Assembly (NCBI RefSeq): GCF_002127225.1
Contig: NZ_NFUR01000004.1
Span: 1-64,000 of the forward strand
Direction: 5' to 3'
Source of the DNA: Sphingomonas sp. IBVSS2
GTDB taxonomy: Bacteria > Pseudomonadota > Alphaproteobacteria > Sphingomonadales > Sphingomonadaceae
DNA length: 64,000 nt
The stretch's first letter is position 1. Every line of letters starts with the position of its first letter. A program made the position numbers and the translations under genes. This document shows positions 33,214 through 41,294 of the stretch, one piece after another. Below the pieces are notes generated by a model that was not told the origin of the DNA, did not search any database, and saw only the letters and a list, made by a program, of their open reading frames with translations.

Positions 33214-34316
33214 CACTGCACCTCGATATCGGCCTGGAGGGCGCCGGCGCTCTTGATCGCCTGAAGGATGGTGATCAGGTCGCGCGGGGAGACGCCCAGC
33301 GTGTTGAGCCCGCTCACCAGCGTCTGCAGGCTGGCGCCGTCGACCATCGCCAGGCTGGCGCCGTTGCCGTCGTTCACCTGCACGTTGGTGCGCGGCACCA
33401 CCGTGGTCTGGCCGTTCGAGAACGGTGCCGGCTGCGAGACCTGCGGGCTTTCGGTCACGGTGATGGTCAGGCCGCCTTGGGCGATCGCCACCGGCGTGAT
33501 CCGCACCTCGGCGTTCATGACGACGGTGCCCGACGCCTCGTTGATCACCACGCGTGCCGGCTGGTCGACCTTGACCGACAGCTCGCCGATGCGCGTGACC
33601 AGGTCGATCACGTTGCCGACGAAATTCGAACCCGGCGTGAGCTGCACGGTGGCCGGATCCAGCACCGCGGCGCTGCCCGGATATTTCGAGTTGATCGCGC
33701 CGGCGATGCGGTCGGCGGTGGCGAAGTCGGGGTTCTTGAGCGCCAGCTTCAGGCCATTGGCCGAGAGGAGCGAATAGGGCACCTCGCGCTCGATGATCGC
33801 GCCGCCGGCGATGCGGGCCGATGTGGTCACGCCCCGGCTCACGCTGGCGGCGGCGCCCTGGCCCTTGAAGCCGGAGACCGCGACATTGCCCTGCGCCACC
33901 GCATAGATCTCGCCATCGAGGCCGCGCAGCGACGAGACGATCAGCGTCCCGCCCTGCAGGCTGGTCGCGTCGCCCAGCGCCGAGACCTGGACGTCGATCC
34001 GTGAGCCCGAGCGGGCGAAGGGCGGCATCGTCGCGGTGATCGAGACGGCGGCGACGTTCTGCGTCTTCATCTCCGTCCCGCGAATGTTCACGCCCATGCG
34101 CTCGAGCATCGCCTGCATCGATTCCTCGGTGAACGGCGTGTTGCGCAGGCGATCGCCGGTACCGGCCAGGCCGACGACCAGGCCATAGCCCACGAGCTGG
34201 TTGTCGCGGACATTCTCGACGTTGACGACGTCCTTGATCCGCGTCTGGGCCATGGCGGCCGGTGCGAGGCCCAGGCTCAGCAGCAGGGCGATCATGGGAG
34301 CGGCGAAGCGCAGCAT
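33213..34316 (-). CDS. flgI: P-ring protein FlgI
   Basis: 367 residues with a signal peptide (FAAPMIALLLSLGLAPAAMA, about 4-23), then RIKDVVNVENVRDNQLVGYG, the FlgI start of the mature chain, and the family-long beta domain ending in LITILQAIKSAGALQADIEV. Forms the periplasmic P ring. First gene of flgI-flgJ-flgN-like. Confidence 0.97.
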   Translation of the reverse strand: MLRFAAPMIALLLSLGLAPAAMAQTRIKDVVNVENVRDNQLVGYGLVVGLAGTGDRLRNTPFTEESMQAMLERMGVNIRGTEMKTQNVAAVSITATMPPFARSGSRIDVQVSALGDATSLQGGTLIVSSLRGLDGEIYAVAQGNVAVSGFKGQGAAASVSRGVTTSARIAGGAIIEREVPYSLLSANGLKLALKNPDFATADRIAGAINSKYPGSAAVLDPATVQLTPGSNFVGNVIDLVTRIGELSVKVDQPARVVINEASGTVVMNAEVRITPVAIAQGGLTITVTESPQVSQPAPFSNGQTTVVPRTNVQVNDGNGASLAMVDGASLQTLVSGLNTLGVSPRDLITILQAIKSAGALQADIEVQ

Positions 34317-34332
34317 ATAACCCCTGGAAGTG

Positions 34333-34359
34333 GAAAATTTCCGATAATTCTCTTATAGG
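34333..34359. promoter_or_regulatory. Divergent flgI/fliX promoter region
   Basis: Leftward box CCTATAAG (34352-34359 complement) for flgI; rightward CCGATAAT (34341-34348) for fliX, which is close to the sigma-28 -10 element GCCGATAA. The palindrome GGAAAATTTCC (34333-34343) is a relaxed version of the FlbD-like site. Confidence 0.55.
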
Positions 34360-34398
34360 ATAGAAGAAGGGCCATGCGGGCCCAGGGGACGAGATTTC

Positions 34399-34821
34399 GT
34401 GCGGATCGAGAACCTGCAGGCACCCTTGCTGCACAGCCTGATGGCGGCGCTGCCCAAGGTCGCGTCCGGCTTCTCGGTGGGCGAGGGGGAAGCCCCCGCG
34501 GCGCCCGCGCCCGTGCACCCGGGGGCCAATGCGGCCCAGGCGCTCAACCCCTCGGTCGCGATGCTCGTCACGCTCGCTGCCGCCGATCCGGCGATCGAGC
34601 GCCGCCGCAAACAGGCGGTCGACGCCCAGCGCGGCATCGACATGCTCGACCAGCTCCACCGCGAGCTGGTCGCCGGCGTGGTCAGCCCGGCGCGGCTCAC
34701 GGCGATCGTCGAATGGTCCGAGACCTTCGAGCGCACCGACGATCCCGCGCTCGCCGCGATCCTCTCGGACATCGAGCTGCGCGTCCGAGTCGAACTGGCC
34801 AAGCTCGATCTCAAGGCCTGA
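34399..34821 (+). CDS. fliX: Flagellar assembly regulator FliX
   Basis: 140 residues from GTG 34399 (AGGGGACGAG upstream). The C-terminal half RGIDMLDQLHRELVAGVVSPARL and LAAILSDIELRVRVELAKLDL is the FliX signature. In Caulobacter FliX is the partner that couples basal body assembly to FlbD activity. It stands alone, divergent from flgI. Its presence beside a FlbD with broken catalytic motifs suggests the pair is still used, though the mechanism may differ. Confidence 0.92.
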   Translation: MRIENLQAPLLHSLMAALPKVASGFSVGEGEAPAAPAPVHPGANAAQALNPSVAMLVTLAAADPAIERRRKQAVDAQRGIDMLDQLHRELVAGVVSPARLTAIVEWSETFERTDDPALAAILSDIELRVRVELAKLDLKA

Positions 34822-34998
34822 CCCGCGCCCCTCATTCCCTTACGGCATCCTCGGTTTTTCAGTTTCAAATCCGAACGCAATTGCATACCGGATTTTTGGA
34901 ACCTAGGGAGGCGCCACCGGTTTCGCGTTCGAAAGGGCGATGCCGTTCCTTCCATGACCGGCCGGCAGAGCGCGGCGTGGAATCCCCTCGAGGAGAGT

Positions 34999-35418
34999 AT
35001 GCCTATGTTGGCTTTGCTTATGGGGCTCGCCGTCGCAGCGGCCCCCGCGCTCCAGCCGGCCGATGCCGTGGTCGGCCGCTGGAAGACCCCCGTCCATAAC
35101 GGTATCGTCGAGATCACCCGATGCGGCGCGTCGATCTGCGGCAAGATCGTCGGGTCGGACAAGTTGCGCACCAACCCCAACCTGCCCGACAGCAACAACG
35201 GCAACGCGTCGCTGCGCACGCGCAAGCTGATGGGCCTGCAGATCCTGTCCGGCTTCAGCCAGCAGAGCGGCGGCTGGTATGGCGGCAAGATCTACAATGC
35301 CGAGGATGGCAAGACCTACAGCGCCGAGATCACCATGACCGGCAACGACCAGCTCAACCTGCGCGGCTGCGTGTTCAAGCCCTTCTGCCGCACCCAGACC
35401 TGGACCCGCGTGCGCTGA
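34999..35418 (+). CDS. DUF2147 secreted protein
   Basis: 139 residues with a signal peptide (MPMLALLMGLAVAAAPALQ) and the DUF2147 pattern: VVGRWKTPVHNGIVEITRC..SICGKIVG, WYGGKIYNAEDGKTY, LNLRGCVFKPFCRTQTW. Family members are small periplasmic beta proteins of unknown function. GAGGAGAGT ribosome-binding site. With the FadL-type gene it forms a non-flagellar insert. Confidence 0.85.
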   Translation: MPMLALLMGLAVAAAPALQPADAVVGRWKTPVHNGIVEITRCGASICGKIVGSDKLRTNPNLPDSNNGNASLRTRKLMGLQILSGFSQQSGGWYGGKIYNAEDGKTYSAEITMTGNDQLNLRGCVFKPFCRTQTWTRVR

Positions 35419-35467
35419 CGCGAGTTTCCGAGTTCTCAGTATCCGTACGCGTACAAGGATTACCCCG

Positions 35468-36769
35468 ATGTCCCCCTTCCGATATTCGCTCGCCGCCGGC
35501 AGCGCGCTGACCGCGCTGCTCGGCTTCTCCCAGGCTGCCCATGCCCAGGCCTTCTATCTCCAGGAGCAATCCGCCCGCGGCGCCGGCCGCGCCTTCTCGG
35601 GCGAGGCGGCCGATACCGGCTCCGCCTCGATCTGGTGGAACCCCGCCGCGATCGGCGGCATCGAGAGTGGCGACGCCACCCTTTCCGCCTCCGTCATCCT
35701 GCCGCGCGGCGAGGTTGCCGACAGGGGCACGCTGATCGTCCGCCCGGGCCAGCCCCCTGCGCCCGTGGGCGGCAATGGCGTCACCCGCAATCCGATCAAC
35801 AACGGCGTGCTCCCTTCGGGCGCGATCGCCGTGCCGCTGAACGACCGCATCGCGCTCGGCGTGTCGATCACCTCGCCCTACAGCTTCACCACCGATTATC
35901 CGGCGGACAGCTGGGCGCGCTACAGCGCCGACCGGACCAAGCTGCGGACGATCGACATCCAGCCGAGCATCGGCGTGGCGGTGACCGACTGGCTGCGCGT
36001 CGGCGCCGGGCTCAACATCGAATATACCGATGCCAGCCTCAGCAACGCGCTGCCCAATCTCGCGGCGGTGCTGCCGGACGGACATCAGGAACTGAAGGGC
36101 GATGGCTGGGATCTCGGCTGGACCGTGGGCGTGCAGCTGCATTCGCGCCGCTTCACCCTGGGCCTCAGCTACAAATCGGCGATCGAGCACACGCTGAAGG
36201 GCGACCTTACCGTCTCGGGCCTGGTCGGCCCGCTCGCAACGTCGAACCTGCAGCTCTCCGGCGTCGAGGCGAAGTTCTACACGCCGTCCCAGGCGATCGC
36301 CGGCGCGCGCTTCGCGGCCACCGACAAGCTGACCCTGAACGCGCAGGTGATCCGCTATGGCTGGGACAAGTTCGACGCGATCCGCCTGGGCGCCCCGGTC
36401 AACCAGGCGATCCCCGAGAACTACCGCGCCAGCTGGAGCTATGCCGGCGGTATCGATTATGCCGTGTCGCCCAAGGTGACGCTGCGTGCCGGCGCCCAGC
36501 GCGCGATCACGCCGACCCAGGACGGCGAGCGCGATGCCCGGGTGCCGGATTCCAACCGCTGGAACTTCGGCTTGGGGGGCAGCCTTGCGGCGAACAAGAA
36601 GCTCTCGTTCGACCTCGCGGCCAATTATGTCACCTTCGCCGACGCCCCGATCGACCGGGTGACCGCCGCCTATGCCGGCACCGCCGCGCAGACGCCGATC
36701 CTCACCGACGGCGAGTTGCGCGATGCCCATGCCATCGTGCTTTCGGCGGGTGCGCGGCTGAAGTTCTGA
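35468..36769 (+). CDS. FadL/TodX-family outer membrane transporter
   Basis: 433 residues with a signal peptide (cleaved after AAHAQA) and the FadL N-terminus: FYLQEQSARGAGRAFSGEAA..SIWWNPAA. Alternating beta strands continue to a C-terminal aromatic residue (ARLKF), typical of outer-membrane barrels. FadL proteins carry long-chain fatty acids or other hydrophobic compounds. Follows DUF2147 by 49 bases; converges on flhB. Confidence 0.9.
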   Translation: MSPFRYSLAAGSALTALLGFSQAAHAQAFYLQEQSARGAGRAFSGEAADTGSASIWWNPAAIGGIESGDATLSASVILPRGEVADRGTLIVRPGQPPAPVGGNGVTRNPINNGVLPSGAIAVPLNDRIALGVSITSPYSFTTDYPADSWARYSADRTKLRTIDIQPSIGVAVTDWLRVGAGLNIEYTDASLSNALPNLAAVLPDGHQELKGDGWDLGWTVGVQLHSRRFTLGLSYKSAIEHTLKGDLTVSGLVGPLATSNLQLSGVEAKFYTPSQAIAGARFAATDKLTLNAQVIRYGWDKFDAIRLGAPVNQAIPENYRASWSYAGGIDYAVSPKVTLRAGAQRAITPTQDGERDARVPDSNRWNFGLGGSLAANKKLSFDLAANYVTFADAPIDRVTAAYAGTAAQTPILTDGELRDAHAIVLSAGARLKF

Positions 36770-36800
36770 GGAACTCCGAAATATCGCGGGGAAGGGGCGC

Positions 36801-37871
36801 TCAGCGCCTCTTCTTCGCGATCTTCAGCACATAGCTGATCACTTCGGCGACCGCGGCATAATGTTCCACCGGGATCGGGCGATCGATCTCGGCGCTGGCA
36901 TAGAGCGCACGGGCAAGGGGGCGGTTCTCGACCAGCGGGATGCCGTGCTCGCCCGCGATCTCGCGGATCTTGAGCGCGATCCCGTCGACGCCCTTGGCGA
37001 CCACCACCGGCGCCGCCATCTGGCCATGGTCATAGTGCAGTGCCACGGCATAGTGCGTCGGGTTGGTGATCACCACGCTGGCCTTGGGCACGTTCTGCAT
37101 CATGCGGCCGCGCGAGCGCTGCATCTGGATCTGGCGGACCTTCGCCTTGATGTGCGGATCGCCCTCGCTCTGCTTGTGCTCGTCCTTGATCTCCTGGAGG
37201 CTCATGCGCATCCGCTGCAGGAACGCGCGGCGCTGCCAGACGAAGTCGAACAGGGCGAGCGCGCCCACCAGCATCGCGATCGGGCGGAGCATCGAATAGA
37301 CGATGCCGTGCGTGGCGCTGCCCACCTGTTGCAGGTCGGCGCCCACCATCGCATCGATCGTGGCGGCATGGGGCCAGGCCAGATACGCCGCCACGCCGCC
37401 GACCAGGCAGAGCTTGGCCAGCGTCTTGGCGAACTCCATCATCGCCTGCTTGCCGAACATGCGCTTGGCGCCGCTCGCGGGATTGAGCTTCGACCATTTG
37501 GGCTTCACCCGGCTCCAGCTGAGCATCGGCCGGCCCTGGAGGATGCCGCCGAGCAGCGCGATGCCGAACAACGTGCCCAGGATCGGCAGCAGCGCGAAGG
37601 CGCTGGCGCGCATCACGCCGGTCACGAAGCCCTCGGCGCCCTGCGGCTCCATCCGGAAATCGTCGGCGCTGCCCCACAGGCGCACGAAGAGCGTGCCCAT
37701 CAGCTGCAGCGTATAGGTGCCCAGGCCGCCCATCACCACGAGCATGCCGACGAAGATCGCGGCGTGGCGCATCTCGGGCGCCATCGGCACATCGCCCTTC
37801 GCGCGCGCGTCCTCGAGCTTCTTGTCCGTCGGATCGTGAGTCTTGTCGTCCTGGTCGGTATCGCCCGACAT
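36801..37871 (-). CDS. flhB: Export switch protein FlhB
   Basis: 356 residues: four transmembrane helices (about 30-210) and a cytoplasmic domain with the self-cleaving NPTH motif at 270-273, which controls the switch from hook to filament export. ATG at 37871 overlaps the fliR stop (TGATG). Last gene of flgC-fliE-fliQ-fliR-flhB. Confidence 0.97.
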   Translation of the reverse strand: MSGDTDQDDKTHDPTDKKLEDARAKGDVPMAPEMRHAAIFVGMLVVMGGLGTYTLQLMGTLFVRLWGSADDFRMEPQGAEGFVTGVMRASAFALLPILGTLFGIALLGGILQGRPMLSWSRVKPKWSKLNPASGAKRMFGKQAMMEFAKTLAKLCLVGGVAAYLAWPHAATIDAMVGADLQQVGSATHGIVYSMLRPIAMLVGALALFDFVWQRRAFLQRMRMSLQEIKDEHKQSEGDPHIKAKVRQIQMQRSRGRMMQNVPKASVVITNPTHYAVALHYDHGQMAAPVVVAKGVDGIALKIREIAGEHGIPLVENRPLARALYASAEIDRPIPVEHYAAVAEVISYVLKIAKKRR

Positions 37872-38629
37872 CACCAGCCTCCCTGCATCGCATCGCCCAT
37901 GGCGCGGGCGAAGAAGGTGAGCATGGTGCCGAGCGTGGCGGCGGCGAGGCTGATGCCGAGCAGCAGGTTGAGCGGCTGGGCGATGAAGAAGACCTGGATC
38001 GCGGGGGCGACCCGGGCGGCAAGGCCCAGCGCGACGTTGAAGACGATGCCGTAGATGAGCAGGGGCGCGGCCAGGCTCAGCCCGAGCGTCATCGAGCGGC
38101 CGACCGCCTCGACCGCGAGCATGGCGAAATCATGCGCCGGTGGCAGCCCGCCGACCGGAAAGCTCTGATAGCTGTGCACGATCGCGCCCAGCCAGAGGTG
38201 ATGGACCTGCATGCCCATGCACACCAGCGCGGCGGCCATGGCGACGAACTTGGAGAGCTGGGGCGCCGCGCTGCTCTGCGCGGGATCGAAGATGACCGCG
38301 GAAGAGAGGCCCACCTGGGTCGAGATCACCGAGCCGGCCATCGAAACGGCGAGGAACAGGATCTTGACGATCATGCCCATGGCGAGGCCCGTCATCAGCT
38401 CGGCGATGAGCACGGCAGGCAGTGCCGCCCCGGCTTCCACCGCCACGCGGGCAGGAGCGCCAACCAGGCCGTACATGGTGGCCGACAGCGCGAAGGCGAT
38501 CATCAGCCGGATGCGGCCGGGGATCGCGTCGTCGCCGAACACCGGCAACAGCATCAGCACCGCGCCCACCCGGGCGAAGACGATGAAGAAGGCCGATGCC
38601 TGCAGCGCCAGGTCGGGGGGCAGCGTCAT
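37871..38629 (-). CDS. fliR: Export gate protein FliR
   Basis: 252 residues with about six hydrophobic helices; FFIVFARVGAVLMLLPVFGDDAIPGRIRLM at the start contains the FliR signature. Part of the FliPQR export channel. ATGA overlap with fliQ and overlap with flhB indicate translational coupling. Confidence 0.96.
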   Translation of the reverse strand: MTLPPDLALQASAFFIVFARVGAVLMLLPVFGDDAIPGRIRLMIAFALSATMYGLVGAPARVAVEAGAALPAVLIAELMTGLAMGMIVKILFLAVSMAGSVISTQVGLSSAVIFDPAQSSAAPQLSKFVAMAAALVCMGMQVHHLWLGAIVHSYQSFPVGGLPPAHDFAMLAVEAVGRSMTLGLSLAAPLLIYGIVFNVALGLAARVAPAIQVFFIAQPLNLLLGISLAAATLGTMLTFFARAMGDAMQGGW

Positions 38630-38892
38630 CCGGCGGTCACGATCAGGCTGCCGATCCTCGTCATGAAATCGTTCAGCGCCTGCCCGATCGTGGGCAGCAT
38701 CAGCAGCAGCACCAGCCCCATGGCGAGCAGCTTGGGGACGAAGGTGAGCGTGGTTTCCTGGATCTGCGTCAGCGCCTGGAGCAGGCCGATGACGGTGCCC
38801 ACGATCAGCGAGGTCAGCAGCAGCGGACCCGCGATGGTGAGCACCAGCATCAGCGCGCTCTGCGCCAGTGCGAGGACCTGCGACGGCAGCAT
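38626..38892 (-). CDS. fliQ: Export gate protein FliQ
   Basis: 88 residues, two transmembrane helices (ALMLVLTIAGPLLLTSLIVGT and AMGLVLLLMLPTIGQ regions) with TQIQETTLTFVPK between them, diagnostic of FliQ. Core export channel. Five bases after fliE. Confidence 0.96.
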   Translation of the reverse strand: MLPSQVLALAQSALMLVLTIAGPLLLTSLIVGTVIGLLQALTQIQETTLTFVPKLLAMGLVLLLMLPTIGQALNDFMTRIGSLIVTAG

Positions 38893-38897
38893 CGCGC

Positions 38898-39212
38898 CTA
38901 GATCTGCATCCGCATGATGTCGGAATAGGCGTTCACCACGCGGTCGCGCACGGCCACCATGGTGTCGAGCGCGGTCTCGGCGGCGCCGATCGCGGTGACC
39001 ACGTCGATCAGGTCGCCCTTGCCGGCGACCTGCTGGGCCGACGCCTTTTCGGCCGTGCGCAGCTGGTCGGCGGTGCCGGTGACCATGTCCTCGACCATCG
39101 CGCCGAAGCCGCCGGCGCTGCCGCCGGTCTTGATCGGGTCCGTCTTGCTGTTGCCGCCCAGGCCGGCGACGCGGCCATAGGCCGACATCGCATCAAGTGC
39201 TCCGATGGACAT
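38898..39212 (-). CDS. fliE: Rod/MS-ring adaptor FliE
   Basis: 104 residues. C-terminal half DLIDVVTAIGAAETALDTMV and RVVNAYSDIMRMQI is the FliE domain. Connects MS ring and rod and is the first export substrate. Twelve bases after flgC. Confidence 0.95.
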   Translation of the reverse strand: MSIGALDAMSAYGRVAGLGGNSKTDPIKTGGSAGGFGAMVEDMVTGTADQLRTAEKASAQQVAGKGDLIDVVTAIGAAETALDTMVAVRDRVVNAYSDIMRMQI

Positions 39213-39224
39213 TCTGTGTATCCT

Positions 39225-39632
39225 TTACTTGAGGAGGTCGATGGTGCGCATCGTCAGGCTCTTGGCGGCCTCGATGGCATTGAGATTGGCTTCGTAGCTG
39301 CGCTGCGCCGCCTTCATGTCGGCCGTCTCGATCAGGCCGTTGACGTTGGGCTTCATGACATAGCCGTCCTTGTCCGCGGCCGGGTGGCCGGGCTGATAGA
39401 CTTTCACGAAGTCCGACTTGTCGTTCTCGATCGCCTTGACCTTGACGCCCAGGCCGCCGGTCGAGCGGTCGACCTCGGACTGGAAGCTGGCGACGCGGCG
39501 GCGATAGGGATTGCCGCCCGGCGTATCCGCCACCGAGTCCTGGTTCGCCAGGTTTTCCGCGATCACGCGCATGCGCAGCGATTGCGCGCGCAGGCCCGAG
39601 GCGGAGATGCCGAGCGAGGTCTTGAGGTCCAT
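39225..39632 (-). CDS. flgC: Proximal rod protein FlgC
   Basis: 135 residues: SLGISASGLRAQSLRMRVIAENLANQDS at the N-terminus, YRRRVASFQ, then VNGLIETADMKAAQRSYEANLNAIE, all FlgC. First gene of a five-gene leftward export/rod operon. Its usual partner flgB is 7.6 kb away on the other strand. Confidence 0.96.
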   Translation of the reverse strand: MDLKTSLGISASGLRAQSLRMRVIAENLANQDSVADTPGGNPYRRRVASFQSEVDRSTGGLGVKVKAIENDKSDFVKVYQPGHPAADKDGYVMKPNVNGLIETADMKAAQRSYEANLNAIEAAKSLTMRTIDLLK

Positions 39633-39671
39633 GATCGTCCTTCCAGCCAGGCCCGACGGGCCGTTTCCTCC

Positions 39672-39690
39672 ATTGTAGGCAAAAATTGCC
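39672..39690 (-). promoter_or_regulatory. flgC box overlapping FlbD-like palindrome
   Basis: CCTACAAT (39672-39679 complement) overlaps by 2 bases the palindrome GGCAAAAATTGCC (39678-39690). A protein bound here would cover the flgC -10 to -35 area. Confidence 0.6.
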
Positions 39691-39720
39691 GGGCCGGGCG
39701 CCGAGCGCGGAAAAAAGGTT

Positions 39721-39728
39721 CCTATAAG
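39721..39728 (+). promoter_or_regulatory. fliN-like/fliO/fliP promoter box CCTATAAG
   Basis: 21 bases before the ATG at 39749. The palindrome at 39678-39690 ends 30 bp upstream, nearly the same spacing as at flbT and motA (29 bp). Confidence 0.6.
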
Positions 39729-39748
39729 TCCTCCTGAAAGGAACACGC

Positions 39749-39985
39749 ATGTCAGTGCTCGACGGAATTATGGTCGATATGTCGATCGTGCTGGGCTCGG
39801 CCAATGTGCCGATCCGCCAGGTCCTGCAGATGAGCCGCGGCGCGATGATCCCGCTGGAAAGCAGCCAGGACGATCCCTCGCTCGTCTATGTGAACGACGA
39901 GCTCGTCGCGAAGGGGGTGGTCCTGGTCGACGGCGAAGTGATGTCGCTCGAAATCACCGAACTCGTGAAGAAGCAGCGCAACTGA
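39749..39985 (+). CDS. Short SpoA (FliN-like) protein
   Basis: 78 residues, essentially one SpoA domain: MVDMSIVLGSANVPIRQVLQMSRGAMIPL then SLVYVNDELVAKGVVLVDG..LEITELVK. It is a second FliN-type protein next to the full FliN at 24724, lacking the acidic N-terminal extension. Position before fliO-fliP resembles the usual fliN-fliO-fliP order. It might replace or supplement FliN in the C-ring or act at the export apparatus. AAGGAAC ribosome-binding site. Confidence 0.85.
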   Translation: MSVLDGIMVDMSIVLGSANVPIRQVLQMSRGAMIPLESSQDDPSLVYVNDELVAKGVVLVDGEVMSLEITELVKKQRN

Positions 39986-40509
39986 TGGACATCCTGTCGA
40001 CGCTGCGCACCATGGGTGCGCTCGGGATGGTGCTCGGCATGCTCGCCGGCGCGCTGTGGTTCGTGAAGCGCTACGACGTGAAGCTGCCCGGCCGCGTGAC
40101 CAACACGCGCCGCAAGCGGATCGAGATCGTCGAGCGCCTGTCGGTCGACGGCAAGCGCTCGGTGGCGCTGATCCGCCGCGACGGAATGGAGCATCTCGTG
40201 ATGTTCGGCCCCGAAGGGCAGGCGACCATCGAGAGCGGCATCGTCGCGCCCGAGCCGCCTGCGCCCGAACTCGCGGCGGAGCCCGTGCCGGTGGCCAATC
40301 TCGCCGAGGATATCGCCGCGCTCGGGGCCAATTTCGCCCGGCTGGTCGATCTTCCCAGGCTGGCCGAGCTGCCCAGGGCCGTGGCCGCCCGGGCCGCGAC
40401 CGCCGCCGCGCGCAATGCCCATTCGCCGCGTGCACCGAAGCGCGTCCGCGAGCAGCGCAACACCACGCGGTGGAACCGTGCCGCGGTGCGGGCCGCGCTC
40501 GATGCGTAG
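39985..40509 (+). CDS. fliO: Flagellar biosynthesis protein FliO
   Basis: 174 residues: an N-terminal transmembrane helix (TLRTMGALGMVLGMLAGALWFV), KRIEIVERLSVDGKRSVALIRRDGMEHLVMFG (FliO core, cytoplasmic), and a basic Ala/Arg-rich tail. Scaffold for FliP assembly. One-base overlap with the SpoA gene; its end overlaps fliP. Confidence 0.9.
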   Translation: MDILSTLRTMGALGMVLGMLAGALWFVKRYDVKLPGRVTNTRRKRIEIVERLSVDGKRSVALIRRDGMEHLVMFGPEGQATIESGIVAPEPPAPELAAEPVPVANLAEDIAALGANFARLVDLPRLAELPRAVAARAATAAARNAHSPRAPKRVREQRNTTRWNRAAVRAALDA

Positions 40510-41236
40510 GCTCCTCGCGGCGGCCCTTGCCGCCCTGATCCTCCTGCCGGCCGAGGCCTATGCCCAGGCCAAGGGCACGACGATCAACATCGGCGGCCCG
40601 GACGGCGCGCTTTCGGCCAAGGCGATCCAGCTGGTGCTGATGCTGACGGTGCTCAGCCTGGCCCCCGGCCTGCTGATGACCGTGACCAGCTTCACCCGCA
40701 TGGTGGTGGCGCTCTCGCTGCTGCGCACCGGCATCGGCGCACAGGGCGTGCCGCCCAATCCGGTGATCATCAGCCTGGCGCTGTTCCTCAGCTTCTTCGT
40801 GATGGCGCCCACCTTCGAGAAGGCATGGAGCCAGGGCGTCGATCCCTACACCAAGGGCAGGATCACCGAGAGCCAGGCTTTCGAGCGGACGGCCGAGCCC
40901 TTCCGCAAGTTCATGCTCGGCCAGGTGCGCGACAGCGATCTCAAGCTGTTCGCCGACCTGGGGGGCAAGAAGATCCAGAACCGCGCCGAGACGCCGCTGA
41001 CCACGCTGGCGCCGGCCTTCATGATCTCGGAGCTGCGCCGTGCCTTCGAGATCGGCTTCCTGCTGCTGCTGCCGTTCCTGGTGATCGACCTGGCGGTGTC
41101 GGCGGTGCTGATGGCGATGGGCATGATGATGCTGCCGCCGCCCACGATATCCCTGCCGATGAAGATCATCTTCTTCGTGCTGGTGGATGGCTGGGCGCTG
41201 GTCGCCGGATCGCTGGTCAAGAGCTTCGCCCAGTAG
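40502..41236 (+). CDS. fliP: Export gate protein FliP
   Basis: 244 residues with a signal peptide (RRLLAAALAALILLPAEAYA) and FliP motifs: LTVLSLAPGLLMTVTSFTRMVVALSLLR, GVPPNPVIISLALFLSFFVM, and the C-terminal helices MISELRRAFEIGFLLLLPFLVIDL. Core of the export channel. ATG 40502 overlaps the fliO end by 8 bases. A terminator follows. Confidence 0.96.
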   Translation: MRRLLAAALAALILLPAEAYAQAKGTTINIGGPDGALSAKAIQLVLMLTVLSLAPGLLMTVTSFTRMVVALSLLRTGIGAQGVPPNPVIISLALFLSFFVMAPTFEKAWSQGVDPYTKGRITESQAFERTAEPFRKFMLGQVRDSDLKLFADLGGKKIQNRAETPLTTLAPAFMISELRRAFEIGFLLLLPFLVIDLAVSAVLMAMGMMMLPPPTISLPMKIIFFVLVDGWALVAGSLVKSFAQ

Positions 41237-41257
41237 CGGGGCTGCCAGCGACCAGGG

Positions 41258-41290
41258 AAGGGGCGGATGCCGGGGGGCGTTCGCCCCTTT
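41258..41290 (+). terminator. Terminator after fliP
   Basis: AAGGGGCG pairs with CGCCCCTTT across a 16-base loop. Lies in the 58-base convergent gap with the DUF1028 gene. Confidence 0.6.
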
Positions 41291-41294
41291 CGTC

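Noticed and set aside
3613..39690. GGCAA...TTGCC palindromes as sigma-54 promoters
   Set aside because: The GG and GC dinucleotides are 8 bp apart, not the required 10, and lie too far upstream in most sites; better read as FlbD-type operators.
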